NCBI GenBank assembly: GCA_964390055.1
Contig: CAYMGQ010000010.1
Coordinates: forward strand, 1-64,000
Length of the DNA: 64,000 bases
Direction of reading: 5' to 3'
DNA from: CAYMGQ01 sp964390055
GTDB lineage: Bacteria; Bacillota; Clostridia; Peptostreptococcales; Natronincolaceae
The notes under the pieces are model-generated. The model did no database searches and had not been told where the DNA came from. It worked only from the letters and a program-made list of their open reading frames with translations. Positions 25,504 to 34,831 of this stretch are shown piece after piece (position 1 is the first letter of the stretch; each line of letters begins with the position of its first letter). The translations under genes were made by a program, and so were the position numbers.

Positions 25504-26232
25504 TTAATCAAATATTAGATCTCCCACACCACCTACATTAATACCCATGTCATTAAGTTCCTGTATCAATTCTGCTAGTGCATGTATGGTTTCGGGCATC
25601 GGATGCATTAATACAATTTCACCCCTATGGTTTGCTTTTTCCAAAACTCTTTTTTTAATAAGATCACTGGTACTACCCTGCCTCCAATCAATAGTGTCAA
25701 TGCTCCAAAGTATAGTTTTGTAACCCAACTTGTGAGCTGCCTCTAAGGTATGTTCATTAAAAGAACCAGAGGGTGGGGCAAATAATGTAGGCTCTATGCC
25801 TGTATATTTCATTATTTCTAACTCGGCCTCTTGTATCTGTTTCTTATTTTCAGCAAAGGATAAGCTACTATAGTCCAGATGCTGATATCCATGACTTCCA
25901 ATTTCATGGCCTTCATTCACAATTAGTTTAAAAATTTCAGGAAAGTTTTTAACCCACCTTCCAGTGACAAAGAAGGTTATCTTTACATCCTTTTCTCTTA
26001 AAATTCTCAACATATCTTCTATGACTTCATTTCCCCAATCCACATTACATGTAAAGGCAATAAATTCACATTCTGAACTCCCTTGCCTAATTGGTTTAAT
26101 CTGACCACTATAGCTTGCTACCTCCTCCAAACTTTTCCTGTTAAAGGCTGAAAATAAACCAATGGCAATTGTTAGTATTATAAAAAAGATTAGAATTCTT
26201 TTTACATTTCTTTTATTAATAATTATTAACAT
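25504..26232 (-). CDS. ylxY: Polysaccharide deacetylase-like protein (YlxY family), altered catalytic motif
   Basis: A 242-aa carbohydrate-esterase-4 protein with one N-terminal membrane anchor (about 12-32) and an extracellular NodB fold. Motif 2, the zinc site SHGYQHLD near 113, is intact, and APPSGSFNE (motif 3) and LMHP (motif 5) are present. Motif 1, usually TFDDG or TFDVSWG, reads FTCNVDWGNE, so the catalytic-base Asp appears replaced by Asn. Activity may therefore be lost or rearranged. Family relatives deacetylate peptidoglycan or act in spore cortex formation. The position next to pnp matches Bacillus ylxY. GGAGGAG lies 8 bases before the ATG. Confidence 0.85.
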   Translation of the reverse strand: MLIIINKRNVKRILIFFIILTIAIGLFSAFNRKSLEEVASYSGQIKPIRQGSSECEFIAFTCNVDWGNEVIEDMLRILREKDVKITFFVTGRWVKNFPEIFKLIVNEGHEIGSHGYQHLDYSSLSFAENKKQIQEAELEIMKYTGIEPTLFAPPSGSFNEHTLEAAHKLGYKTILWSIDTIDWRQGSTSDLIKKRVLEKANHRGEIVLMHPMPETIHALAELIQELNDMGINVGGVGDLIFD

Positions 26233-26327
26233 ATTCTTATCTCCTCCATAAAATAATTTGATAATATACTATTCGTAAAAAGCAAACTTATTCTATAATT
26301 ATCAATATTTTTGGAGGTAATGCAATT

Positions 26328-26358
26328 AAAAAAACATAAACCTCCCTACAGGTTTATG
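26328..26358 (-). terminator. Rho-independent terminator after pnp
   Basis: Stem CATAAACCT (26335-26343) with AGGTTTATG (26350-26358), 6-base loop, followed on the minus strand by seven T (26328-26334). It lies 9 bases beyond the pnp stop and isolates pnp from ylxY. No confident promoter for ylxY was found in 26233-26327. Confidence 0.9.
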
Positions 26359-26367
26359 CCTTTTTTA

Positions 26368-28491
26368 TTATCTTCTTCTTTTTTTATCTTCTGTTTTCTT
26401 TCCCTTGTATTTTGGTTTTTCTAACAAGGCCTTGCGAGATAATCCGATTTTGCCTTGAGAGTCTATTTCTATTACTTTAACATCAATTTCCTCATCTACA
26501 GCCAAAACATCCTCTACCTTGTTAATTCTTTCATGGGCTATATTAGATATATGTATTAGCCCCTCTTTGCCTGGTAAAATCTCGGCAAAAGCCCCAAAGT
26601 TAGTAATCTTAACAATTCTTGCCTTATATATCTCGCCTATTTCCGGCTCCTTAATTATAGTTTCTATTGTTTCAATAGCCTTTTCTCCCCACTCCTTATT
26701 TTCAGCAGCTATATATATAGTTCCATCATTTTCTATATCTATTTTTACACCTGTTTCATCTATGATTTTGTTTATAGTTTTTCCACCTGCTCCAATTACA
26801 TCTCTGATTTTATCTGGGTCAATTTTCATGGTGAAAATTCTAGGTGCATAAGGGGACAGTTCGGGACGTGGCTCACTAATTGCTTCCTTCATTTTTTTAA
26901 GAATGTGAAGCCTACCAACTTTAGCTTGTTCCATGGCCTCTTCCATAATATTTTTATCAATCCCGTGAATTTTAATATCCATTTGGATAGCAGTTATACC
27001 CTTTTCTGTTCCAGCTACCTTAAAATCCATATCTCCCAAGAAGTCTTCCATGCCCAAAATATCAGATAAAATGACAATCTCATCATTTTCTTTTACTAAC
27101 CCCATTGCAATACCAGCTACCATATCCTTAATCGGAACCCCAGCATCTAATAGGGATAGTGTACTACCACAAACACTTGCCATAGATGAAGACCCATTAG
27201 AGCTTAAAACCTCAGAAACCAAGCGAATAGTATAGGGGAAATCATCCTTTGATGGTATCATTAGTTCAAGAGCTCTTTCGGCTAAAGCACCATGTCCAAT
27301 TTCCCGCCTTCCTGGTCCCCTTAAAAATCTTATCTCCCCAGTGCTATAAGGTGGAAAATTATAATGATGCATATATCTTTTGGACTCTTCTTCCTCCAGA
27401 CCGTCTAGAATTTGAACCTCCCCTAATGCCCCAAGAGTTGCAACATTTAACACTTGGGTTTGCCCCCTAGTAAACAAAGCAGAACCATGAGCCCTCTCTA
27501 GTAGACCAACCTCGCTGGAAATAGGTCTAATCTCATCTGGCTGCCTATTATCTGGTCGTCTTTTATCTATCACTATCATTTTTCTAAATTCTTGCCTAAT
27601 AATCTCCTCTAGAACATTATTAATAGTTTTTAGCTCTTCCTCATATTTTTCACCATATTTATTTGTCGTTTCCTCTTTAATTTTGTCTATTGCATCGTTT
27701 CTCTCTGATTTATCAATAATCTTTATGGCATCAACGATCTTATCTGTTGCATATTGTTTTATCTCATCTACTATAGTTTTATTAGGAAGTTCCTCTACAG
27801 GCTCTTGCTTTTCTTTGCCTATTTTTTCTGATATTTGCTCTATGAAGGATACTATATTTTTAATTTCGGCATGTCCAACTTCGATTGCATCCAATATCTG
27901 CTTTTCGTCTAATTCATTTGCCCCTGCCTCTATCATCATGACAGCATCCTTGGTACCAGATAGGATAAGATCTAAATTGCTTAGCTCGCTTTCCTCACTA
28001 TTGGGATTGATAATAAATTTATCATCAGTCATACCAACCCTTACTGAACCAATTGGCCCATAAAATGGGATATCAGAAATTGATAGGGCAATAGATGAAC
28101 CTATCATTGCAACAATATCTGGTGCATAATCTGGATCAACAGATAGTACCGTGGCTATTACCTGCACCTCATTCTTATAATTATCAGGAAATAGTGGCCT
28201 AATAGGTCTATCAATTAATCTGGCCGTTAAGATAGCTTGTTCCGAGGGTCTCCCCTCTCTTTTAATAAAGCCTCCTGGGATTTTACCAGCTGCATATAGC
28301 CTTTCTTCGTAATCAACGCTTAATGGGAAAAAGTCTATGTCTTCCCTAGGTTCCTTTGAAGCACAGGCATTTACCAAAACCGTTGTTCCCCCATGCCTGA
28401 GTAAACACGAACCATTGGAAAGTTGGGCCATTTTCCCAATCTCAACCTCTAGCGTTTTCCCCGCTATTTTTGTTTTAAAAACTTCTACCAT
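26368..28491 (-). CDS. pnp: Polyribonucleotide nucleotidyltransferase (PNPase)
   Basis: Phosphorolytic 3'-5' exoribonuclease of mRNA turnover. 707 aa, full length. Two RNase PH-like domains are present (about 1-215 and 310-545) with the helical linker between; IPGGFIKREGRPSE and LTARLIDRPIRPLFP mark the first, and GSSSMASVCGSTLSL the catalytic second core. The KH domain has RDVIGAGGKTINKI near 560 and the S1 domain GAFAEILPGKEGLIHIS near 640; a basic KKRRR tail follows. It starts 79 bases after the rpsO terminator hairpin region and is a partner of RNase Y in the degradosome-like network. Confidence 0.97.
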   Translation of the reverse strand: MVEVFKTKIAGKTLEVEIGKMAQLSNGSCLLRHGGTTVLVNACASKEPREDIDFFPLSVDYEERLYAAGKIPGGFIKREGRPSEQAILTARLIDRPIRPLFPDNYKNEVQVIATVLSVDPDYAPDIVAMIGSSIALSISDIPFYGPIGSVRVGMTDDKFIINPNSEESELSNLDLILSGTKDAVMMIEAGANELDEKQILDAIEVGHAEIKNIVSFIEQISEKIGKEKQEPVEELPNKTIVDEIKQYATDKIVDAIKIIDKSERNDAIDKIKEETTNKYGEKYEEELKTINNVLEEIIRQEFRKMIVIDKRRPDNRQPDEIRPISSEVGLLERAHGSALFTRGQTQVLNVATLGALGEVQILDGLEEEESKRYMHHYNFPPYSTGEIRFLRGPGRREIGHGALAERALELMIPSKDDFPYTIRLVSEVLSSNGSSSMASVCGSTLSLLDAGVPIKDMVAGIAMGLVKENDEIVILSDILGMEDFLGDMDFKVAGTEKGITAIQMDIKIHGIDKNIMEEAMEQAKVGRLHILKKMKEAISEPRPELSPYAPRIFTMKIDPDKIRDVIGAGGKTINKIIDETGVKIDIENDGTIYIAAENKEWGEKAIETIETIIKEPEIGEIYKARIVKITNFGAFAEILPGKEGLIHISNIAHERINKVEDVLAVDEEIDVKVIEIDSQGKIGLSRKALLEKPKYKGKKTEDKKRRR

Positions 28492-28548
28492 TTAACTTCT
28501 CATCCTCCTTTCATCTTAAGAATATACTTATATTATATTAAGTAATAA

Positions 28549-28565
28549 AGCGGGTGTCCCCCGCT
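28549..28565 (-). terminator. Terminator-like hairpin after rpsO
   Basis: AGCGGG (28549-28554) and CCCGCT (28560-28565) with a 5-base loop, 5 bases past the rpsO stop. The T-tract on the minus strand is interrupted (TTTATTA), so read-through into pnp is likely, as in other bacteria where RNase processes the rpsO-pnp junction. Confidence 0.55.
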
Positions 28566-28570
28566 CTATA

Positions 28571-28834
28571 CTATTTTCTTAACCCTAGTTTTTCTATAAG
28601 TTGCCTATATCTACTTATATCTTTATTTTTTATATAGTTGAGCAAGTTTCTCCTCTTACCAACCATTTTCAAAAGCCCACGTCTTGAATGATGGTCCTTT
28701 TTGTGGGTTTTTAAATGCTCATTTAAATGATTGATTCTTTCTGTTAGCAAAGCTATTTGTACCTCAGGTGACCCAGTATCAGTGTCATGGATCTTAAATT
28801 CTTTTATAATAGATTGCTTATTTTCCCTTCCCAT
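28571..28834 (-). CDS. rpsO: 30S ribosomal protein S15
   Basis: An 87-aa S15, an early 16S rRNA-binding protein. The conserved HDTDTGSPEVQIALLTERI, HLKTHKKDHHSRRGLL and KRRNLLNYIKNKD segments are all present. AAGGAGGTGA precedes the ATG. It lies between ribF and pnp as in Bacillus. S15 often represses its own mRNA through a leader structure; the 87-base gap upstream shows no structure I can assign with confidence. Confidence 0.97.
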   Translation of the reverse strand: MGRENKQSIIKEFKIHDTDTGSPEVQIALLTERINHLNEHLKTHKKDHHSRRGLLKMVGKRRNLLNYIKNKDISRYRQLIEKLGLRK

Positions 28835-28921
28835 GCAAAATTCACCTCCTTATTTTATAACCCCTAATTCCAAGTAAATGTTGGTGAGTCAAGTTACCGA
28901 GAATAGGTTGTTTAACATTAT

Positions 28922-29863
28922 CTATTCTAGCATATTTACCTTTGTTTGTAAATAATGTTTTGTTTTCTGAACATCTTGTTGAATCTGCTGGATTAGCCCT
29001 TGTGCGGATTCAAATTTTATTTCATCCCTTAATTTTTTAATAAAATGAATTTCAATCCACTTATTATAAAGATTCATACTATAATCTAATATAAAGGTTT
29101 CTACGGATGTTTCATATATGCCAAAGGTTGGTTTTTTGCCAATGGAAGTACATCCCATATAGGCCTTGTCATTAATAATTACCCTTGTAATATAGACGCC
29201 GGATTTTGGGAGCAGTTGTATCTGATTTAGCCCTAAGTTGGCAGTTGGATATCCAAGTTTCCTCCCCCTAGCATTTCCTGATATAACTTTGCCCTGCAAG
29301 GAAAAGCATCTGCCTAATAAATTATTGGCTTTTTCTATTTTACCCTCTAGTAGATATTTTCTTATTAAGGAACTACTCACCTTTTTATTGTTAACTTTGA
29401 CAGCCTCTACCACATTAACAGCAAAGCCTAATTCCTTCCCTAATTCTTTTAGCAGGGCAATATCCCCCGCTGCCCCATATCCAAACCTGTAATCAAAACC
29501 TACCACAATTTCCTTACAATTAAACACCCTAATTAGAATATCCTCTACAAATTCCCTAGGGCCCTTTTCCATTAGCTTTCTGTCAAACCTATCTAGATAT
29601 AAAATATCTATTCCATAATTACCAAAGATTTTATGTTTCATCTCCTGATCCATTATGTATTTAATGGGTTGACTATCTTTTGCAATTAATTTGGTATGGT
29701 TTTCAAAAGTATATATGCAAGATCGTAATTTTTTTGAATTACTTTTTTTTACTAATGTTTTAATTAGTTCTTGATGGCCTATATGTATGCCATCAAAGTT
29801 CCCCAGGGCAATTGCATGACCATAGTCGGAATCAATTTTGCTATATTCCTTTATTACTTTCAT
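28922..29863 (-). CDS. ribF: Bifunctional riboflavin kinase/FAD synthetase
   Basis: Makes FMN from riboflavin and FAD from FMN. 313 aa. The N-terminal adenylyltransferase domain (about 15-155) carries ALGNFDGIHIGHQELI (the HxGH nucleotide site) and VVGFDYRFGYG. The C-terminal kinase domain (about 180-305) has GNARGRKLGYPTANLG and ETFILDYSMNLY. The order truB-ribF with a 12-base gap is standard in Firmicutes. Last gene of the rimP-to-ribF operon. Confidence 0.95.
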   Translation of the reverse strand: MKVIKEYSKIDSDYGHAIALGNFDGIHIGHQELIKTLVKKSNSKKLRSCIYTFENHTKLIAKDSQPIKYIMDQEMKHKIFGNYGIDILYLDRFDRKLMEKGPREFVEDILIRVFNCKEIVVGFDYRFGYGAAGDIALLKELGKELGFAVNVVEAVKVNNKKVSSSLIRKYLLEGKIEKANNLLGRCFSLQGKVISGNARGRKLGYPTANLGLNQIQLLPKSGVYITRVIINDKAYMGCTSIGKKPTFGIYETSVETFILDYSMNLYNKWIEIHFIKKLRDEIKFESAQGLIQQIQQDVQKTKHYLQTKVNMLE

Positions 29864-29875
29864 AAGTACTCTCCT

Positions 29876-30769
29876 TTATGCAAAATGCTTAGAAAATTTT
29901 ATATATAAATTGTCAGTATCATCCATATTTATAGTTCCCACACCTATAAATCTATTAGCCATATATATTCTTGTTTCTGTACCTAAAAATTTGGAGTAAG
30001 CCAAATCCTCTAAAGGTACTATGTTCCCATTCAAAGCTGCCTTTTTATGTTTTGTATTAATATCTATTCTTGCTAGGTGCTCTAGTGGATAGTCTATTGG
30101 CTTAAGGTGATTTTTTATATTTGCAATATTATCTATACTATAAAACTCCTCTAGGGTAATTGCATTAGAAATATGGAAGCCACCTGTAAAAGTTCTCATT
30201 AAAAATGACATAGTTCCCCCACACCCCAGCAACTCCCCTACATCATGGCATAAAGTTCTAATATATGTCCCCTTAGAACATATAACATCAAAAAAGACTA
30301 TTTCATTCCTAATATCAATTATGTTAATAGATTCTATTTTTACTTTCCTTGCTTTTCTCTCAACTTCTATTCCTTTTCTTGCTAACTCATAAAGCCTTTT
30401 ACCCTTGACTTTTATAGCCGAGTACATAGGAGGTATTTGCTTATATTCTCCGATAAAACTCAGCAAGGCATCCTCTATATCAGATCTTTTGCTCATTAGC
30501 TTTCCCCATTGGATTATATCCCCGCTAATATCTTGGGTATTAGTGGTAATCCCTAGGATCATCTCGACTCGATAACCTTTATTGCTTTCCTGCAGGTATT
30601 GTGATACCCTGGTGGCCTTTCCTATGCAAATTGGTAATACTCCAGCAGCATCAGGATCTAGTGTTCCTGTATGTCCTACTCTTCTTATCCCTAGTTTTTT
30701 TCTTACTGCCGCTACAACATCATGGGAGGTCATTCCTGGTGGCTTTAAAATATTTAAAATACCATTCAT
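29876..30769 (-). CDS. truB: tRNA pseudouridine-55 synthase
   Basis: Forms pseudouridine 55 in the T-loop of tRNA. 297 aa. The start, MNGILNILKPPGMTSHDVV, and the catalytic Asp in GHTGTLDPDAAGVLP near 38 are diagnostic, with KGYRVEM and GTYIRTLCHDVGE following. The C-terminal PUA-like part is about 220-297. Starts 6 bases after the nrnA stop. Confidence 0.96.
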   Translation of the reverse strand: MNGILNILKPPGMTSHDVVAAVRKKLGIRRVGHTGTLDPDAAGVLPICIGKATRVSQYLQESNKGYRVEMILGITTNTQDISGDIIQWGKLMSKRSDIEDALLSFIGEYKQIPPMYSAIKVKGKRLYELARKGIEVERKARKVKIESINIIDIRNEIVFFDVICSKGTYIRTLCHDVGELLGCGGTMSFLMRTFTGGFHISNAITLEEFYSIDNIANIKNHLKPIDYPLEHLARIDINTKHKKAALNGNIVPLEDLAYSKFLGTETRIYMANRFIGVGTINMDDTDNLYIKFSKHFA

Positions 30770-30775
30770 TTGAGT

Positions 30776-31750
30776 TTATCTCCAGCCAAATCTTGATCCC
30801 ACCTTAGAAATAATTTTATCACTTGTCTCTCTTATATTTCCCCTTATAGTTGCCCCTGAAGCCTTAGCATGCCCCCCACCTTCAAATTCCTTGGCCAATT
30901 TGCTTACATCTATATTATCCTTTGACCGAAAACTAATCTTTAACTTGTCATCCTCTATTTCTTTTATAAGTATTGCCACTTTAACTCCTTGTATATTTCT
31001 AGCATAATTTATTATCCCATCAACATCACCATCATGTATCCTATATTCCTTTAAATCCTTTTCAAATGCTAAAATAATAGCAAGTTTTCCATTATAATAT
31101 AACTTCAAATTTTGCAATATATATCCCGTATATCTAACAAGATTTAAATCTTTATTTTGATATAAATTGTAGCTAATTAAATTTAAATCCACCCCATAGT
31201 CTAACAATTTTGATACTATCTTATGGGTTTTTGAACTTGTATTATCATATACAAAGTTGCCTGTATCTGTTGCAATACCAGTATACAGGGCCTGTGCTAT
31301 ATTCTTGTTAATTGGAATCTTAGACTTTTCTAAGAGGTTGAAAATTATTTCGCTAGTTGATGAAGCACGTTGATCGAGAATATTAATATCAGCAAATCTA
31401 GTGTTGGTAACATGATGATCAATATTAATAATCGTGCTAGAATTATTCAGTATAGCCCTGCTATAACCCAGCCTAGCAATATCACCACAATCCAATACAA
31501 AACAATAATCAATCCTTGGACAATTGGCCTCATCATAAAGAATAAGATTCTGAATTCCTTGTAAAAATTTGTATTTCTGGGGTATATCATCGTTAATATA
31601 CATATATACATTCTTAGATTTATTTCTCAAACCCATACCAAGGGCTAAAACCGACCCTATACTATCTCCATCTGGGTTAATGTGAGATATTATGGCTATT
31701 GTATCCTCTTTTTTTAATTGGGAAAATAGTTTGCTTTCGGAGCTATTCAT
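30776..31750 (-). CDS. nrnA: DHH/DHHA1 phosphoesterase, NrnA (nanoRNase) family
   Basis: Degrades 2-5 nt RNA and pAp, and in some species cyclic dinucleotide products. 324 aa. Metal motifs: SHINPDGDSIGS near 22, FVLDCGD near 85, the DHH in NIDHHVTNT near 115, and TGIATDTGNFVY near 160. The C-terminal DHHA1 domain carries GGGHAKASGA near 292. Its start overlaps rbfA by 4 bases. The position between rbfA and truB is common in Clostridia. Confidence 0.92.
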   Translation of the reverse strand: MNSSESKLFSQLKKEDTIAIISHINPDGDSIGSVLALGMGLRNKSKNVYMYINDDIPQKYKFLQGIQNLILYDEANCPRIDYCFVLDCGDIARLGYSRAILNNSSTIINIDHHVTNTRFADINILDQRASSTSEIIFNLLEKSKIPINKNIAQALYTGIATDTGNFVYDNTSSKTHKIVSKLLDYGVDLNLISYNLYQNKDLNLVRYTGYILQNLKLYYNGKLAIILAFEKDLKEYRIHDGDVDGIINYARNIQGVKVAILIKEIEDDKLKISFRSKDNIDVSKLAKEFEGGGHAKASGATIRGNIRETSDKIISKVGSRFGWR

Positions 31751-32145
31751 TTATCCTCATCCTTTTCCTTTGGATGCTTACCCTCTTCTTTTTCTGTTAT
31801 TTTAGATATTTTATTATACATATCTATTCCTTTTTCTATTGACTCATCTAATTTAAAAATAAGTTCTGGATTGTAACGAATCTTAATTTTTTTCCCAACT
31901 TGCCATCTTACATATCCAGCAGATTTTTCTAATGCCTTTATAGTATTCTCCTTTTCTTTTTCATTACCAAGAACACTAATATGGACAGTAGCATACCTTA
32001 AATCCCTTGTTACATCTACCATCAAAACACTTGTTAATAATGATATATCTGGGTTCCTTAAATCCTCTCTTATAATTTGACTGATACATTTTTTCATCTC
32101 TTCATTTAAGCGATTTACTCTAGGATAAGCCAAATCATATCTCAT
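31747..32145 (-). CDS. rbfA: Ribosome-binding factor A
   Basis: A 132-aa KH-fold 30S maturation factor. The N-terminal RVNRLNEEMKKCISQIIREDLRNPDI and central VTRDLRYATVHISVLG segments are typical. The last 20 residues are a Lys/Glu-rich tail. It is placed 11 bases after infB, which is the classic order. Confidence 0.94.
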   Translation of the reverse strand: MRYDLAYPRVNRLNEEMKKCISQIIREDLRNPDISLLTSVLMVDVTRDLRYATVHISVLGNEKEKENTIKALEKSAGYVRWQVGKKIKIRYNPELIFKLDESIEKGIDMYNKISKITEKEEGKHPKEKDEDK

Positions 32146-32156
32146 CCTTTCTATAG

Positions 32157-34226
32157 TTAAACTTTTATTTCCTCCATATGGTAAACTTCAAAAATATCTC
32201 CTTCTTTGACGTCATTAAAGTTGTCTATACCTATTCCACATTCATATCCCGCTGCGACCTCTCTAACATCATCCTTAAATCTCCTAAGGGAACCGATATT
32301 TCCTTCATGGATAACAATACCATCTCTGACTAGCCTTACCTTACCATTTCTGGTAATCCTTCCCTCTGTAACGTAACAGCCAGCAATAATTCCAATATTA
32401 GGCACTCTAAATGTTGCCCTGACCTCTGCCTTGCCCAACTCCACCTCTTTATATTCAGGATCCAACATGCCTTTTATTGCAGCCTCAATATCCTCTAAGG
32501 CCTTATATATTACTCTATAAGTTCTAATATCTACAAGCTCTTCCTTAGCTACAGACACTGCACTAGAGGTAGGCCTGACATTAAATCCTATTATAATAGC
32601 ATTAGAAGCCGATGCTAACATAATATCTGATTCTGTTATAGCTCCCACACCGCCATGTATTACTTTTATTGTTACCTGATCAGAGGACAACTTTTCAATA
32701 GATTGTCTCATAGCCTCCACGGAACCCTGGACATCAGCCTTTATTATAATATTAAGCTCCTTTATGCTACCTTCTTGCACCTGACTATATAAGGCATCCA
32801 AGGATATTCTTTGGGCTTTTTTCATTTGTTCTTCTTTAATCTTATCTATCCGTCTACTAGCTATAAGCTTAGCAGTCCTATCATCCTCCACTGCTACCAT
32901 TTGATCTCCTGCTTCTGGAACTCCCGAAAAACCTGTGATTTCAACCGCAGTTGCTGGTAATGCTCTTTGCACACGTTTCCCCTTATCATTTATCATAGCC
33001 CTAATCCTACCATAGGTAGTTCCAATAACGACAGAATCTCCTACCCTTAAGGTCCCATTTTGGACGAGAACTGTAGCAACGGGCCCCCTCCCTCTATCTA
33101 ATTCAGCCTCAACAACTATACCTATAGCTTTCCTGTTGGGGTTGGCTTTTAATTCCTCCATTTCTGAAACCAACAAAATCATTTCTAATAATGTATCTAT
33201 ATTTGTCTTATTGTGGGCTGATACAGGAATACTAATAACATCCCCACCCCACTCCTCAATTAATATACCAAAGTCTGCTAATTCTTGTTTAACCTTGTCT
33301 GGGTTTGCACTGGGCTTATCTATTTTATTTATTGCAACAATAATAGGCACCTCTGCGGCCTTTGCATGATTAATTGCCTCTATAGTTTGCTGCATAACGC
33401 CATCATCAGCTGCAACAACTAAAACTGCTATATCCGTAACCTTGGCCCCTCTAGCCCTCATGGTTGTAAACGCCTCGTGACCAGGTGTGTCTAGAAAAAC
33501 AATTTTTTTCCCATCAATTACTACTTCCGATGCCCCTATATGTTGGGTAATCCCCCCAGCTTCTTGTGTGGTAACATGAGTTTCCCTTATAGCATCCAGT
33601 AGAGAAGTTTTGCCATGGTCCACATGCCCCATTACGGTTACCACAGGTGGCCTAGGCTCCAAATCCTCCTCATCGTCCGATACTATTATTATATCCTCCT
33701 CCTCTTCAGGAGTACTAGTGATCTTTTTTACTTCAAATCCTAGTTCCTTTGCCATAGCCTCCGCTGTTTCAAAATCAATCTGTTGATTTATAGAGGCCAT
33801 AATACCTTTTTTAATTAAACTAGCAATAACCTCATTTGCCGTCTTATTTATTTTTTCTGAAAAATCCTTAACAGTTATCATTTCGTCTATAGTTATCACC
33901 GGCTCACCTTGCTTTTCTATTGAATTTTTCTTCTTTCTTTTGTCAACATCCTCATGCTCTGTTGTTTTCATTGCTTCATCTAGTCCTTCTTCATTAATAT
34001 CTTTTTTATCCTTTTTATCAATATTTTCCCCATTTTCTACTTGCAGAATATCCTTTTTTTCCTCTTCATCACTTTTATATAGTTCTAGTAAAAAATCAGC
34101 TTCCTCTCTTTCTAAGGTGCTCATATGGTTGCCAACTTCTATAGACAACTCTTTTAGTTTTGCTATTAATTCCTTACTGCTAATCCCTATTTCCTTTGCT
34201 AATTTATAAACTCTTACCCTTGCCAA
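32157..34226 (-). CDS. infB: Translation initiation factor IF-2
   Basis: GTPase that recruits initiator tRNA. 689 aa from a TTG at 34226; GGGGGTG sits 6 bases before it and the protein then begins with the usual IF2 N-terminal helix (ARVRVYKLAKEIG). The open frame extends 11 codons further without family similarity. Two IF2_N subdomains, an acidic linker ending EEEEDIIIV, and the G domain follow: VMGHVDHGKTSLLD, GGITQHIG, FLDTPGHEAF and NKIDKP. Domains II, III and IV follow. The variable N-terminal region is short, as is usual in Clostridia. Confidence 0.96.
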   Translation of the reverse strand: MARVRVYKLAKEIGISSKELIAKLKELSIEVGNHMSTLEREEADFLLELYKSDEEEKKDILQVENGENIDKKDKKDINEEGLDEAMKTTEHEDVDKRKKKNSIEKQGEPVITIDEMITVKDFSEKINKTANEVIASLIKKGIMASINQQIDFETAEAMAKELGFEVKKITSTPEEEEDIIIVSDDEEDLEPRPPVVTVMGHVDHGKTSLLDAIRETHVTTQEAGGITQHIGASEVVIDGKKIVFLDTPGHEAFTTMRARGAKVTDIAVLVVAADDGVMQQTIEAINHAKAAEVPIIVAINKIDKPSANPDKVKQELADFGILIEEWGGDVISIPVSAHNKTNIDTLLEMILLVSEMEELKANPNRKAIGIVVEAELDRGRGPVATVLVQNGTLRVGDSVVIGTTYGRIRAMINDKGKRVQRALPATAVEITGFSGVPEAGDQMVAVEDDRTAKLIASRRIDKIKEEQMKKAQRISLDALYSQVQEGSIKELNIIIKADVQGSVEAMRQSIEKLSSDQVTIKVIHGGVGAITESDIMLASASNAIIIGFNVRPTSSAVSVAKEELVDIRTYRVIYKALEDIEAAIKGMLDPEYKEVELGKAEVRATFRVPNIGIIAGCYVTEGRITRNGKVRLVRDGIVIHEGNIGSLRRFKDDVREVAAGYECGIGIDNFNDVKEGDIFEVYHMEEIKV

Positions 34227-34255
34227 ATAAATCACCCCCGCTTTTAATCTTCTAG

Positions 34256-34561
34256 TCAATTACAATCAATATATCTTATGAGTTCCTTTGCAAATCCTTT
34301 GTCGGCTATAGAAACAACCGCCCTATCCCCCCTACCAATTGCCATACCAAGCTCTCTTTTGGTAGCAGCAAGTCTTAATGGCACATTAAAAAACTTACAT
34401 CTATTGATAAATTTTTTAGTTGTGTTGGCAGAAGCATCCCTGGCCACTATTATTAGGTGGGAATCTTTTTTTATGCTTATATTACAATTTTCTTCGCCCG
34501 AAACAACCTTGCCCGCTCTCATAGCTAATCCTAGAAGATTTTTAACTTTCGCTTCCACCAT
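34256..34561 (-). CDS. ylxQ: L7Ae/L30e-like ribosomal protein YlxQ
   Basis: A 101-aa L7Ae-fold RNA-binding protein: NLLGLAMRAGKVVSGEENC, LIIVARDASANTTKKF and LGMAIGRGDRAVVSI. Such proteins bind kink-turn RNA. AAGGAG lies 7 bases before the ATG at 34561. It overlaps rnpM by 20 bases, and infB starts 29 bases later. Part of the nusA-infB operon in most Firmicutes. Confidence 0.9.
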   Translation of the reverse strand: MVEAKVKNLLGLAMRAGKVVSGEENCNISIKKDSHLIIVARDASANTTKKFINRCKFFNVPLRLAATKRELGMAIGRGDRAVVSIADKGFAKELIRYIDCN

Positions 34562-34820
34562 CACCAATCTCCTTAATTAAATCATCGTAAATGGCCTGTG
34601 GTACCTCTGTTCTAAAGGCACGGTTCAATGCTTTAGTTTTGCTCGTTTGCTCAATACATGTTTTTTTTCTACAGATATATGCCCCCCTACCGTGAGCTTT
34701 TCCTGTTAAATCTAGTTTTATTTCACCTGATTTATTATGGGTTATACGAATTAACTCTTTTTTTTCTTTGGATTCACCACAGCCAATACATTTTCTAATA
34801 GGAATCTTTCTTTTCCTCAT
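34542..34820 (-). CDS. rnpM: RNase P modulator RnpM (YlxR)
   Basis: A 92-aa DUF448 protein. The start MRKRKIPIRKCIGCGESKEK and GRGAYICRKKTCIEQ are the family marks, with four cysteines in CxxC-type pairs. The Bacillus YlxR protein binds RNase P RNA and reduces its activity. The ATG at 34820 has AGAGGTG 6 bases upstream; an upstream in-frame GTG lies inside that site. It sits between nusA and ylxQ. Confidence 0.9.
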   Translation of the reverse strand: MRKRKIPIRKCIGCGESKEKKELIRITHNKSGEIKLDLTGKAHGRGAYICRKKTCIEQTSKTKALNRAFRTEVPQAIYDDLIKEIGDGGSES

Positions 34821-34831
34821 AATTATCACCT

